Translations under genes and position numbers: made by a program
In this document: one piece after another, positions 12,801-24,608 of the stretch
How the letters are laid out: each line of letters starts with the position of its first letter
How positions within the stretch are numbered: position 1 is the first letter of the stretch
The notes under the pieces: generated by a model
What the model was told of the DNA's origin: nothing
The model's input: the letters and a program-made list of their open reading frames with translations, nothing else
Database searches by the model: none
From: Saururus chinensis
Taxonomy: Eukaryota; Streptophyta; Magnoliopsida; Piperales; Saururaceae
Direction: 5' to 3'
Assembly: GCA_035235625.1 (NCBI GenBank)
Contig: CP141141.1
Span: 17,357,968 to 17,421,967 of the forward strand
Length of the DNA: 64,000 bases

Positions 12801-15800
12801 GAGGGAAGGTAGGGATAGAATTGACAGGATGGCATCAAAATTTCTCAACTTCAACCCAATTCCAACGCATATTATAGGGGATTATCATTTTATAAACATG
12901 ATGAATGAAGCATAAAGAGTTGGAATAGGTGTGCTCCCTCCCAACCCCAAGGACATGTCAAGAAAATATTTACACGAGGAATCGCAGATATGAAGAAGTG
13001 AATAAAGGAGATCAAGCCCAATCGGCATGAATATGGGTGCTCAACAATGTGTGATGGATAAAAAGGACCACAAAAATGTTCATCATCAACTTCATTGTCT
13101 ATAGAAACCAAAGAATTTGCTTTTTAGACTCAATTGATGTCTCAAGGGAGAAGAATGTTGAGCACATGGGCCTAATTAAATGAAAAAATAAGGACATTGG
13201 AAAAAGAGCATAAGGTAAATCGTCTGACAATGCCAACAAATGTGAGAAAGCTGGCAAGATGTGGATGAAAAAGTATGACTTGTATTAGGCACCTTTTGCA
13301 ACTCATTGTATAGACCCGATGCCCAAACTTGATGCTCAGCATGAGATTCATGCAAAAAGATGTCAAAATGTTGAGTTCCTCAATGTCCGGCCTTTCCTAT
13401 TCTAAAAATTAAATGGCAAATGTAATATCTTTTTTTTCCTTTGTTTGCCTTTCATGATGTGCGTCCTATATTCCATTCTTTACAAATGAATCCCCTCACT
13501 CCCGCTTAATGAGAAAAAAAATTGTCAAAATGGAAAGACAAGTCACAAGATTCATACCATGACACTGCTCACCAAAAAATGCAAAATTGTGATCGTGATT
13601 TAGCCCATACAGATTCTACATGTTTTGTGATTAACTTAGTAACTCTAGAAAGATAGTAGAGGGGGAAAATGGATTAAAATCCTTCTTCATGAGCCAAAAG
13701 CAGTTCAACTCCTGAGCCACCCATTTACTAAACCCATAGAGCATATTGTGCTAGGTGTCATGTTTTGGGATTGCATGAAAGATATAATTGCTATTATGGA
13801 TACACTGCATAGGATCTACAAGTGGTGGAATCTAATAAATATCCAACAATGGATCTCTCTACAAGTTTCTCGCCAAGATGGAGACCATACAATCTCATCC
13901 TCTAGGTCTTATTCCATAGGTCTATAATATGCCAAGTGTCTCATACAGAGCTGGGCAGAATGCACCACAAAGTGGTATCAGAGTGCTTATGTATATGAAC
14001 AATATTACTTTTGTTGCCCCTAAATAAGACAAATAGCTATGTAAGAGACAACTAACATATGTATAAACAAGGATGACTTGGGTGGACTCTTGTACCCACT
14101 CAGATTCCTTGTATGCTCATTCCTCTCGTGGTCAGGAAGACTTCCAACCACCATATCTCTCAAAGTTACTATTGATGAATGTGTTCTAGGCTTCTGCCAG
14201 GTATAGATCATTGTTGTAATCCGTGGATTTTGATGCAATCCATGTGTCAATGCCATAAGCAAAATTTGTGTTCTCCCATTGTCTTGCCAATTTCATGATA
14301 AAGTATTTGAGTCATAGAGGCTAGCTTGAAGATTGCACAAGGAAGATTCAAGGTTGAAGCATGCCTCAAAGACTCCTCACCATATCAAGATCAAGGTCAT
14401 CATCTTCACCAGATCCTAAGGTTTATGTATTTAGGTTTTAAATACTCTCAGTTTTGGCCCTAAGAACTCCTAAGATTTATTGAAAAATGTCCTAGGTGGT
14501 AATTTCTATCCAAAAATAGTTTTTTAGATAGTTCTGTGTCGACACTACTCAGTAGTATTCATTGCATGTGTCGATACTGCTCACTAAAGAGACATTGGCA
14601 GGTATCTTATGAATAGAACTTCGCCATTCTGGCTCCTTTGGCGCTCCAAGTTTCCATAACCCTTAAACACCTTCTTCCCTACCCAGAGGCCTATCTTTTA
14701 GATGTTTAATCCCCTGCAAAACCTCTTCCCTTTCACTATTGACAAATCAAATGGGATAAGCCCAAAGGAAATTTTTTAAAATTTTGGCTTAGGAGGTTTC
14801 TTAAAATCTTCTTAGGCAAACATCTTGAAACCTAAGCCCTTTCCTCTCAGCCTAGTCAAGCTCCAATTGGAGCATCAATCCAATGCAGAGAAAGCATGGA
14901 AGCCCCAAGCTTGAAGGTCCGTTCAAGCACCAAATAACTTACCCACTTAGTAGCAAATGTTCATGTTAGTTATGAAACTTTTATTTGTAAATCTTTATAC
15001 TTGCAAAGGTTTTTGGTAAGCCTGGAGGTAAAACCAAATTAGGGATAAGTTCTTAGTTAGCCTAGTTTAAAACCAAGCTTTGTAAAGGTTGTCGGTGAAC
15101 CTAAGTAAAACCAACATTGTGGTTTTCCGTGAACCTTGGAAACAGAAGTTGTGGATGGTTTGTGGGTGAACCAAAAACCTCATTACAGGAAAGTCAGGGC
15201 GCCTTGGATTGGGTGCTTTGAAAGTGGATGTAGTCAGCATCTAGTTGTCGGCGTGACCCACTATAAATCTTGTGTGCTTGCCTCTTGTACTTTTACTTGC
15301 ATATTTATATTTGTGTGGCTTGCTTAGATATATTTTCCGTTTGCACTCTCCATGTCTAGGTTGGTAGATTTAATTTGGTAGACGCTTATTTGTGAATGGT
15401 TTGGAGGATTAGTTTTTGGAAGTTAGATTTTTAATCGGTTATCCTATTCATTCCCTCCCCCTTTAGGACTTGGACATCGTGGGCACACACTTTCACTGTG
15501 TATCATTGATATAATGAAAACTTTAATGCTAATTGTATTCCTCAATGACATTAGCATCAAACTCATTGTTCCTTATCATTAGCCATCATTTTTTTCTACT
15601 TAATCAACGCAATATTTGTTAGAACAAGCTTATTCTCATTATGTTATACTTGTTTTATTTAAATACCAGAGCTTCTAGATGTTAAAAGATACATACATGT
15701 AAAAAACTTTTTTTTTTATCGTGAAGATGCAAACCTTGGGCTATTGTTCCAACCAAACAACAATCCTAGTATCCTACATAATAAATTCTGATCCTTAGTT

Positions 15801-17919
15801 GAACTATGTGACAGCAAATGACAAGTTTCCTTCAGCCTCAATAAGCTAACAATAGTAGCTTTATTTGTCAAGAACAATCTCAAGTGATTTCATATATATG
15901 CTGCATCTGAAAAATGACTATCATCAGAACAACTATGATGTCATCCAACACTACTTAAAACTTCGTTAATGGAAGTCAAATCCAGTATTTGTTCAGCATA
16001 TGTGCTACATAAGAGGGTAGCACGTAATTGTGACAGTTTGCTATTTAGATGTTTTTTATTTTAGAGCAGAGTCTTATTCCCTATAAAACCTAAATTCTAT
16101 TTCAATGGATGCTAGTTGTCATAAAAAAAAATGTAGATGATTCCATGTAGATTTACAGATTTACAAAAAGGTATCGGGAATATCATAATTTCATTATTGT
16201 TAGGCAAAATAGGAGTCTTATGACTGTAGAAAGTAGCTATTGTTTACTGTTATGTTGAAAAGTCAAAATGTTATGCATGGGAGTAAAACTAGGAAGCATT
16301 GCAAACAAGACCATTCTTAATCTGACACTAATTCTACACTAAATTCCCAATTTTTCTTCAAGCTATGTACAACTCTAAATGCTCTCCACGCCAAATGATT
16401 TATGGTGTTCGCATGCCATATACAAAGATGATGAAGTGAAAAAAAGCAGGGGCATCATCCCCACTAGTGTTACCACACTACTTCAATGATTATTCCTTAA
16501 TATGTTATAAATCATGTTTTAAAATTCGCATTCAATATCTGCCTTTTTATATGTCTAAATTTCTTTACGCATTTTCACCTCCTCACACAACCTATTCAAT
16601 TTTCTTAGTTCATCTATTGATCAATAGATACTGACCACATTTTTTTCTATTTGTTTCGCATGATTTTCTTTTTATTTTCAGTCCATTCTTTATGTGTACT
16701 GTCACAATATTTTGCTAGTAATAGCGTAACAACAACTTGAATTTCTGTGGTCAATCTTCCGATTCATCACATTGCTAACCAATGATCAATTATGTGTTCA
16801 GAGATCTTTATACTTTCATACCCCTTAAGTTATTCTCTCTTGTTTTCTTCTTCCTCGTGTGTCAATCATACTTTCATATTCAATGAAGTAGCAGAAGTCC
16901 ATTCATGTCTTATTACTGCAACTTACAAAGATTTATGGCCATCCAAGAACAATTATCTCCTGTCTGCAGATGTTCAAGCTAAACGTGGCAGTTTGCTTGT
17001 GTGCTGAGAGAAGGATTTGACGTGTTTAGCTAAAATTTCTCCTTCAGCATTGTTAAACTTCTCCGTGCTTTCGATCAGCAAACTGTCCTTTCTTTCCTCC
17101 CCGTTGAACTTGGTCAGTTTCTAAAGGATGTAAGCTATAGCTAAGTATACATAAAAAAACATCCGAACTCAAGTAAAATACATCCATAGAACTAAAAATC
17201 CTCAAAAGCAGAAGCAGATGGTAAGCTGCACAATCAGATTTATACAGAAGTGTAATAAATAACTAAAAACTGAAAACAAATAAAACAGAAATGGCAATCC
17301 GCCAACCTCAACATGAAGACGATCAACAAATGCACTGGAGATCCAATTTCCAACCTGAATAGCATCTTCCTTACCCTCCACAACCTGCTTGCAACCAAGA
17401 ATAAAAAATGGTAAGAGTCATGAAGATACTGTCAGAAAGGTAAATTAATACAGTCAAAACCCCAAAGCAGTTGAAAAAATAAAATCTTTTGAATTTTTTT
17501 CTCAAAATCACAACTAGCCTCGGAGAATTAGTGAAAATCCAAAACATAAAGTAGCATTAGAAACAATAATCTATGCAATATCACTCCAATTCAGGAAAGA
17601 AAAGAACACCCTACAACGATGAGGTCCTTAAGACTGCTTCCTTCCAAGAGCTCAAGCACGTAGGAAAGGACGGGGCGGTTGGCCACCGGCAGCAGCGCCT
17701 TGGGCAGTTCCTGCACATTTATGGGCGTTCAATAAACGTAAAAAGATCCAACACAGTATTGATGAATCGATCGTGGAAGGCCAAACAATTACTATAACGA
17801 CAGACAAAGAAATCAGAGAGCGAAGGCGGTAACGGAAGCAAGGAAGAAGAGACCTTCGAGACCAGAGGGATCAGATTTTTGGAAGTGCCTCCGGCGAGGA
17901 CGACGACCTGGAAGTCCAT
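5539..17919 (-). CDS. EIF2B3: Translation initiation factor eIF2B, gamma subunit
   Basis: The product is a subunit of the cytosolic guanine-nucleotide exchange factor that recharges eIF2 with GTP. Thirteen coding exons on the minus strand, in order: 17854-17919, 17615-17710, 17307-17384, 8660-8740, 8363-8582, 8227-8285, 8010-8059, 7800-7899, 7416-7673, 7240-7332, 6032-6136, 5688-5804, 5539-5619. Every junction is GT/AG and phases agree; they give 467 residues, the usual size. Residues 1-230 are the nucleotidyltransferase-like fold (LAGGTSKNLIPLV, LPKALLPVANRPVLSYVLE, VPEDVGTAGALRAV, SGDLVCDVPPGA). Residues about 355-455 are left-handed beta-helix hexapeptide repeats (VGPNCILAEGSKLGDKCSI, IGRHCRIGSNVKIANSVV). 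The ATG at 17919 opens the conserved MDFQVVVLAGG start. The gene looks intact; intron 3 (8566 bp) is swollen by insertions. Family assignment rests on recalled plant orthologues. Confidence 0.97.
6574..6863. mobile_element. Probable MITE in intron 10 of eIF2B gamma
   Basis: The ends form imperfect inverted repeats of about 27 bases: TGATAGGGTAGCTCTTTT on the left, and TAGTAAGGGTAACTCTTTT on the right when read on the minus strand, followed on both sides by ACCC/ACCCTCC. The body holds a GA-rich/CT-rich near-palindrome, long T and A runs and a short (TA)n. It encodes nothing and is small, as expected of a non-autonomous DNA element. TA is a possible target duplication, but superfamily is not assigned. 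Confidence 0.5.
8852..9179 (-). mobile_element. Copia-like solo LTR (family F)
   Basis: The 328-bp segment runs TGTTGTAGAC to GTCATAACA on the plus strand and is flanked by GTTTA at 8847-8851 and 9180-9184, a perfect 5-bp target duplication. The TATA-like stretch (CCATAAATATG) reads on the minus strand, which sets the orientation. It has no internal region and no coding capacity. It sits inside intron 3 of eIF2B gamma in the same direction as the gene, so its promoter and poly(A) signals, if live, would act on the gene's sense strand. Confidence 0.86.
9196..11022 (-). mobile_element. TRIM-type short LTR retroelement
   Basis: Two similar terminal repeats bound a short inside: left 9196-9609, right 10664-11022, inside 9610-10663. 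The element begins TGAT and ends ATCA, and GCATC flanks it at 9191-9195 and 11023-11027. A primer-binding-like TGGTGCCATCG on the minus strand lies next to the right repeat, so the element reads leftward. The first part of the inside could encode a short gag-like, charged helical peptide, but there is no reverse transcriptase or integrase, so it is non-autonomous. The two end repeats differ clearly in sequence and length, so it is not recent. Confidence 0.8.
13900..15500 (+). mobile_element. Degraded LTR-retroelement-like sequence in intron 3
   Basis: AAGTGGTATCAGAG near 13971 matches the usual initiator-Met-tRNA primer-binding site that follows a 5' LTR. From about 15195 to 15480 the text (TGGATGTAGTCAGC, CCACTATAAATCTTGTG, then CATTCCCTCCCCC) resembles the tail of Copia LTRs. 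Boundaries and duplications were not found. It is broken and old. Confidence 0.4.
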
Positions 17920-18600
17920 CTCCGCCTTGCAAGGACGGAAGGCGCAGAGAAACCTGGAAGGTGGGCTAGCGGCAGTTCAGTTTTTCAAGACCGAGAATCA
18001 GTTCTTTTTCGAAAATGATATTCGTACTCATTGTTTTACACCGTACGCCTATACGCCTTACGCCTTCTTTAATTGAATAGATAAGGAAGGTGGGACAATA
18101 TGAAATATGAGAAGCTTTTCTAATATTAATATATGCACTATCAATCTTAAAAATAAATATTTTATTTTTATTTTTTTTTATGTTCGGCTTATAGTGAACA
18201 GCAAACTTGAAAAACGCTCCTGAGAATATAAGATTCACTTTTTTTATTTAATTATAGGTGGTGTGGTGTAGAAAAATAAATGTAAGAATATCATTATCTT
18301 TTTTTTAGCTCATCATCACCTAGAAATCTGATCCAATAGATTTTAATAGAATTAGTTTTAGTGAAAATGGTAAAAAAATTCAAGAGAAGGAGCCATTCGT
18401 AAAATTTTGTCAACTAAAAAGATTCATAAATTATGTGGAACTTGAGTAAAATCATTAGATTAAATATCCAGGTCACAATAACTAGGGTTCACAAATACGA
18501 AGATCAAATCAATTACACATCTCAAAAATTTAAAAAGAACAACTTATCTATCTAAATATAAGTCAGCTATCTGTCTAAAAATAAATAACTAAGTTGACTC
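17920..18600. promoter_or_regulatory. Upstream region of eIF2B gamma
   Basis: The first 80 bases upstream of the ATG are GC-rich, as expected for the 5' UTR and core promoter of a housekeeping gene; beyond about 18070 the sequence turns AT-rich. No clear TATA box is seen. Assignment is by position only. Confidence 0.4.
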
Positions 18601-21600
18601 TAACGCCAATGATATATTTATGTATCAAAATTGCAAAATCGAGGAACTACATCACGTGCTCATCAATCCTGCTTGCTATCGCCTGGAGAATCTGCAACCA
18701 ACCAAACCAAACCAAACAACAACATAACCTCTCCTCCCTCAGGAGAAGAGCTTCCAAAAGGACAAAAGGTTTTATTAATATTTTTTAGATCAGGCCAACA
18801 TCACCTGATGTTAGTTGTCTACGTACTCATCAAACAACATCTTCAATGTTTCCAACAAAATCAAATCCAAAAGTAGTTCTACCTAAAACTACGCTATCCT
18901 AAGAAACACTGCATCACACATATAATGCTTAAGTATTTTCAACCAACCTACATTTTATGTGAGTCCTTTAATCGTTCAACTTTTTTAATTAAATAAGCAA
19001 TATCAAACAATGCTATTAATTATCTCAGATTCTTTGTTCAATAATTAATATTATTAAATCTGTATTCACTCGAAGAAATCCTCAGATATAGGACTCCAAC
19101 ATTGGAGTAGACTGCTTAACAATAACTTGACTCAAATCCTCAGGGCTCTCAATAACATGCATAGAATCTAGAGAAGAGAATCCCAACTGTGATCATAGAC
19201 ACAGATTGACGAGAAGTACAAGCCTTCTATAATACTCATATAACTCCAATTTTCATATGCACTATATGGTCTTGTGAAGACATGCGGGAAACCGCGATAG
19301 AGACCTCGTTGGCCAATACCCAAACCGCCATGGCAGTGAATAAAGTGTACAAGTATCACAATCTCCACACTCTCAACTCAGGGAGACAATGCCTTCTAAG
19401 ACATTTCTAATGTAACCATAGAAACCTAAGGTCTTTACAACTATTGACTTCCCCAAACGTTCAAAACTTAAGACTATATTCTTTTCATCTAGTCAAGTAA
19501 TCGCCCAACCATTTGGGTCCTCTTCACCTTGTAAATCAGCCCAATAAATAGCTTATCCACTGAGTTATGACTCAGAGAACATCCACAAACCCTAATAGTC
19601 TCTATGAGACTAGGGTAAACTCCCATAACTACCCTTGGTTCATTAACCAAGGTAACATTCTATGTCAATGTCAAGTTCACTCTATGAACCGGTCTGAAAC
19701 CCTATTGAGGGTATTTTAGTATTTATCTTGATTAGATGTTCTCCACTTAATCTAACAATAACCAATATCTCTTGATTAAACTTCATTAATCTTAAGTTAT
19801 CATTATAATTAAATGCATTAATAAACAAAGTATGCAACAACATAAGCAACATAAATAACAAAAAGTCATACAAATCCATAATAATAAACAGAGGACCATT
19901 CCACTCATTTGCAGGGCTAGGGCTCAGCAAATTCAAGCCCAAGAATGTAAATAACTCTTAACGCATCACACGAGTTATGTATATAATGCCCTAGTGGATT
20001 GATGTACTACGTTGCAGACACGTGAAAAACACTACCTTAAATCCTGAGAATTAGGGTTATTCCCCTTGTATCCTATGACCTGCAAAGGTCTTTGTGTCGC
20101 CTACTAGTCAAACCCCTTCCATTTGAAGTCATTTAACATCTTTATAGGGTACCCTAACACTTGGTAGCTAGGTTATTCATTTTGGCAAAAATAGAACATA
20201 TTGCCTCTAAGGGCATTAGGGTAATTTTACCACTTGGGGTATTCTACCCTCCCTTTGGTCATTCTGGTCATCTCGTTATCATTCTATTAATCTTAAGTCA
20301 TTGACCTCTCAGAAGGCTCCACTCTCATACTGACGTGTGCTTCCATTCACACGAATGTGGGCAGTTCACTTAAAGGGGTATTTTTGTTATTTTGATGAAG
20401 GCCTTATTGATATTTAATAGGTCCAAAATTGGTCTCAAGGGTATTACTTGACGTTATGGACTCGATGTAATTTTCCTGGTGTTTATCGGGGTCGTGTGCC
20501 CCTTAAATCAACCTTTGTTGACTTAACGGTTTCAGATTAACCCTAGGGGTAAAATAGTCAATTATCCACTCACTGAGATTTTTTTTTCACTTTGCGTTTT
20601 GGCCTATATATAGGTTACCCATTAAATTCTCACTGAGAATTTTCCTAATTTTTTTAAGATCACAAATAGGCCACTGAACCGAAGTCCCTACGTCAGGCAA
20701 GTGAATATTATATGATAATTTATCTATAAGGGGTAAAAGGGTTATTTCACAAACTTTGAGATTTTTCTCCAACCTGAAACTTTGTTAGGACACTAGTCTC
20801 CCTCTCATCAAAGTCCAGTGGTAATTTTTCTAAATTTTTTGAACAAGTATAGCCTCTTGAATCGGACCCGGTTCAATGATCCCTCTTTTATTTCTTTTTT
20901 TTAAAATCAAACCCCAACCGGGTCTGAATAGTATGGTTTGGGTCGACAACCCACAATGCGGGTCATCTTCCCTACATTCGGTTAGAGGCCTTCTGGCCTC
21001 TGGCGGCACCATCTCCAGCCTCCGCGGTGAGGCGATGGCCGGGGTAATTAGATCGCCGATCTGGGGCAATTGCGACGGTACTAGGCTCGCTACCCACCTG
21101 TGGCCGACCGGGGCAAAAAGGCTTCATTTTTTTTTGACTTGGTGCTGCTTGTTCAGCGGTCGCCATAGCCGGGTGAAGGGCTGAGCCTAACCGAATCGCC
21201 TTCGTCCGGCGATTCCAGTGGCCCAGGTCTTATCTCTGGCTGATGGCCGTCATTCCGCTGCATTACCCAGAGCCTCCCCGGATTAAAAGTTTTTTGTTTC
21301 CACCCGATCAGTGTAGTGCAAGTGGACAGTCTCCGGTAGTCGCAACTATCAGACCTCACCGAACATAGGGAAGAAAAGACGGAAGGTTAAGAATTGGTGG
21401 CCAGATGGCCAACTGGCCGGTGGTCGTCTGGCGGCTACCACCTGCACCCACATCACCCCCTTTGAAAATTACAAAATTAAAGCTATAGTTTAATAAATTA
21501 CACACATAGCAAACTATAAAACATCTAATTATCATTACTCAAGGACCAAGATGGCGATCTAACCTCTTTGTCCTCCAATCTTCGTGCATGTTTCTCTCCG

Positions 21601-22057
21601 ACTTCGTTGTCGGCCATCTTCCTCGAAAAATTCCATGGCCGCTCTCCCCCTTCTATAAGCCCTAATTTGCCTTTTTTATAGGCATGAGGATTAGGAACCC
21701 TAATCCCCTTAGAAGTTGGGCTAAATATGCAATTTGGGCTTTTTTTTATTAATTTTGGTCACCATAATTAATCGGGCCCATATAGTGACTTAAATGGCCA
21801 ATTTACGTATCCAATATGGGTAAACGGGCCCTACGTATTATGTTCAACTTGTAACAGTCGCATCTTCCTCATCCGAACTCCGATTCGCGCTTTCTTGGTG
21901 GTGTTTCAAAGCTCTTTTTGTCTACTTTCTATCCATATAGGTCTCAGTCACCAATTCTAAGCATTGAATAAGTTATTATCATGGGAAGGTCAAGGGGTCC
22001 AATACCTTAATTTCCACGTCGTCAATTTCGGGAATTTAGAAAATTCACGGACGTTAC
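18600..22057 (-). mobile_element. Degraded repeat DNA ending in a Ty3/gypsy-type LTR edge
   Basis: No gene is visible. On the minus strand a TGTAACGTCC edge at 22057 opens LTR-like sequence with a TATA box (CTATAAAAAAGG, near 21680) and a stretch near 21870-21960 that resembles the family A motif around its conserved Arg/Ser-rich translation (CCGAACTCCGATTCGCG, then GTTTCAAAGCTC). A second TATA-like stretch (CCTATATATAGG) lies near 20603. The left boundary was not found, and 18600-20000 is unassigned AT-rich sequence. Confidence 0.45.
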
Positions 22058-22225
22058 ATTCGGAAAGACATCTGCATACTCTGATACCACATGAATAGAC
22101 TCAATAAGAGGTAGAGTTGTACCCTTCACCTAGATGCTTGTAAGAAAAACCACACACCCATTATTGATCCACTTCCTTGCCTTAAAAGAAGGCACTAAAA
22201 ACTTCCCCCTATCCCATCTTATAGC

Positions 22226-22552
22226 CTAAAACATAAAAAGGCTCAACATTCGGCAAAGCAAACGCAACTTCTTCCTGCGGCAATCAATATGTCCATGATA
22301 AATTGATATCATGTACATGCCCAAAATTACATCAAAATCAATTATGGACAAAACAATTAAATTAACAAACAATTTATGCCCTTCAACCATTATGGAGACC
22401 TTCTCAAGATAATCCTTAGCCTGAAGAGAAAACGAAGGGGTAGACACGCACAAAGGAACCGACAACATCTTAGGCTCAACACCAAGCTCACGAGCAAAAA
22501 TAGGTGAAATGAACAAATGTGAAGATTCGGTGTCAAACAACACTTCAACCAT
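22226..22552 (-). mobile_element. Ty3/gypsy aspartic protease remnant
   Basis: The minus-strand reading has the family hallmarks: VLFDTESSHLFIS around the active-site motif (usually DTGA/DTGS), FARELG, then VILGM and a following IYHGHIDCRRKK, as in the retropepsin domain of plant Ty3/gypsy elements. It lies downstream, in its own direction, of the gag remnant at 23516-24385 with unrelated sequence between. It is a broken fossil. Confidence 0.85.
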
Positions 22553-22556
22553 TATG

Positions 22557-23410
22557 AAAGAATGTGAAGATTTGTGTCTTTCGGTCCGGTCCGATTTTTT
22601 GAAGAAGAAAAAATTCGCAACGCAAATTTGGGATTGAGATTTTCAATTTGGAGTATGGACGAGGAGCTCGGAGGTGGGCGGGCTGAGCAATTTGGGGCAA
22701 CATCACTACTGTGAGTGGCGAACTCCTCTAGCCATTCCCTCCACATTTTGGCAATCTCCTCTGGCGATTCCCTCTCCACATGTCGTCGAAAATCCCTCTT
22801 CGTCAAAATTTCTCTCTGGCAAAAATTCTCTCCAGCAAAAATCTCTCTCTGATGAATATCCCTCGTTGTTGCTGATGGTCCAATTTCTCTGTTTTTGCAT
22901 TGACAGATGAATTGAGAAACTGAGAAAGAATTTGAGGGTGTAAGAGGTAATTTATTCTCAATTTTTTATTTATTTGAATTTTAATTTAATTTATTACATG
23001 TTAATTTTTATGCACCATTTTCGGATTTGGTTTTATTGCAAGAACTAAGGTTTTTATATTTTCATTTTTTGCATGCAAATAAGGTATTCTTTTGATCATT
23101 GGATTTTGTTTTTTTATATCTGTGATTTGATTTGAATATAGTTTTGATGCATGGTAGCGCGTAGGAGTTGTATAAATTTTTACTCGCTGAGAATGAGTGA
23201 TTTATAGCTTGATCGTGTGCATATAATATGTGGTTATTATGATTTACATGGATTTCTAATGGTAGTGGGAGATTAAAAGATTGTCTTGAGTTTATTGGTT
23301 TCATAATTATTTTTTAATCTTGAAGTGTTGTAATTAGTTTGTGCCAAAAAAAAATTGGGTGCCAACAAAATTTTAGGTGATGACGTCATCCCCGGGTCGA
23401 CCCAGCCCAG
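22557..23410. other. Non-Ty3 insert between protease and gag remnants
   Basis: The two minus-strand remnants on either side are separated by about 850 bases without retroelement resemblance. The right part has a GC-rich stretch (GGGTCGACCCAGCCCAG near 23395, then GGGCTAGGTTTTAAAACATTG) of a kind common at plant repeat edges. No target duplication was found and no gene is seen. Confidence 0.35.
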
Positions 23411-23515
23411 CCACTAATCTGGGTCAGGGTCCGGGCTAGGTTTTAAAACATTGCTTCCTTGTGGTCTTCATTGTTGCCCTCCTTGATACCTTGGGCATTG
23501 GTTTTGTGGAGCCGG

Positions 23516-24385
23516 CTAACGCCTAGGAACATCACTATGAGTGTTATGAAGACACTCCCTCTTGTAATACCCTTTCAATCCACACAATAAGCTAGAGATG
23601 TTGGCACGATGGTCGTGGCAATCAAGCTGCACGTGGTTGTTATTGTTCCTCCCAAAGTTGTTACCATGAGGCTTCTGATTACGCTGTCTCTGAAATTCTT
23701 CCTGCCTAGCTTGCTTAGGATGCCCCTTCCTCATGTGGTACTCCTCTGATTCCTTCACCACAATGGCGGTCTCAAGGACTTCCGCCAAAGTCTTATACCT
23801 GAAGGGAACCACTCGGCCTCTTATGTAAGACTTCAGCCCATCCTCGAACTTCCTTGCCCACTCGTATTTATCACAAAAGAAACGAGGAGCAAAACTCTCT
23901 AGCTCGATGAACTTAGTCTCATAGGCAAGCACCATCATGCAACCATGCTGGAGATTGAGGAACTCCTCCTCTCGTACATGAAGAAGAAAGTACTTGTCAT
24001 TGAAGACCAACAAGAACTCCTCCCATGGGATATCCACTCAGCCCTGGAATCTATGTTGCTCCATGGAAAGCCACCACCTCTATGCCTCTCCCTCAAAGGT
24101 GAAGACAGCTAGGTAGGTCTTCTCCTCTGAGCACCGCCTCACACTAAAGATCTTCTCCATGTGAAGCTTTCAATTATTGGCTTCTGAGGCTTCCATCTTA
24201 CCCTGAAAACTATGAGGATTAAGCTTCTTAAAGCTCTCCAGGGTTAGATGCTCCTACCCACTACCATTAGCCCGCTGGGTTTGCATGGCCTGAGTTAACC
24301 CCTCAATGGCAGTCAACACATCATCCACCCTCAGGTCTCTAGCAGTTCAGTTATTATTAGCACTTGTGTGATTCAGTCCAGCCAT
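23516..24385 (-). mobile_element. Ty3/gypsy gag remnant
   Basis: The minus strand shows the plant Ty3/gypsy gag core: WEEFLLVFNDKYF, FLNLQHG, YETKFIELESFAPRF and the KFEDGLKSYIRG segment, followed by a basic, Gln/Asn-rich tail where the zinc knuckle is expected. To its right (24590-24600) lies a primer-binding-like GTATCGGAGCA and then an LTR edge ending GGGGTGTGACA on the minus strand (plus-strand TGTCACACCCC at 24609). It is broken; several interruptions are evident. Confidence 0.88.
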
Positions 24386-24608
24386 CTACACAACAGCTAG
24401 ACATTAAATCACAATGTCTAACACCACAATCAACACCAAATCAAGCAACACATCACACAAGCAATCAATAAGACAACAACTAATAGAATTCAATGTCGTT
24501 ACCATTTTCTAAATCTTTTATTACCTCACTCCCCATTGTCATTAAGAATTATCCCTTAACCTCCTTTGCTTTTGGACAAAGTCGTGCTCCGATACTGAAA
24601 ACTTATTT

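Larger units (their letters stand above)
8741..17306 (-). other. Intron 3 of eIF2B gamma, 8.6 kb, insertion-rich
   Basis: This intron lies between the codons for HVE (exon 3) and VAAV (exon 4). It contains a Copia-like solo LTR (8852-9179), a TRIM-type LTR element (9196-11022) and, from about 13900 to 15500, sequence with a primer-binding-like TGGTATCAGAG at 13973 and a Copia-like LTR tail. The parts 11028-13900 and 15500-17306 hold no recognised gene; CT/TTC-rich runs lie at 11625-11740. Other introns of the gene are 74-1103 bp, so this one is the outlier. Confidence 0.9.

Noticed and set aside
13971-13985. TGGTATCAGAG taken as part of a tRNA gene
   Set aside because: It matches a primer-binding site only; no cloverleaf can be drawn around it.
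19945-22057. A solo LTR from TGTAAATAACTC to GGACGTTACA
   Set aside because: The edges look tempting, but the flanking 5-mers (AAGAA and TTCGG) do not match, and no related copy in the window supports the left edge.
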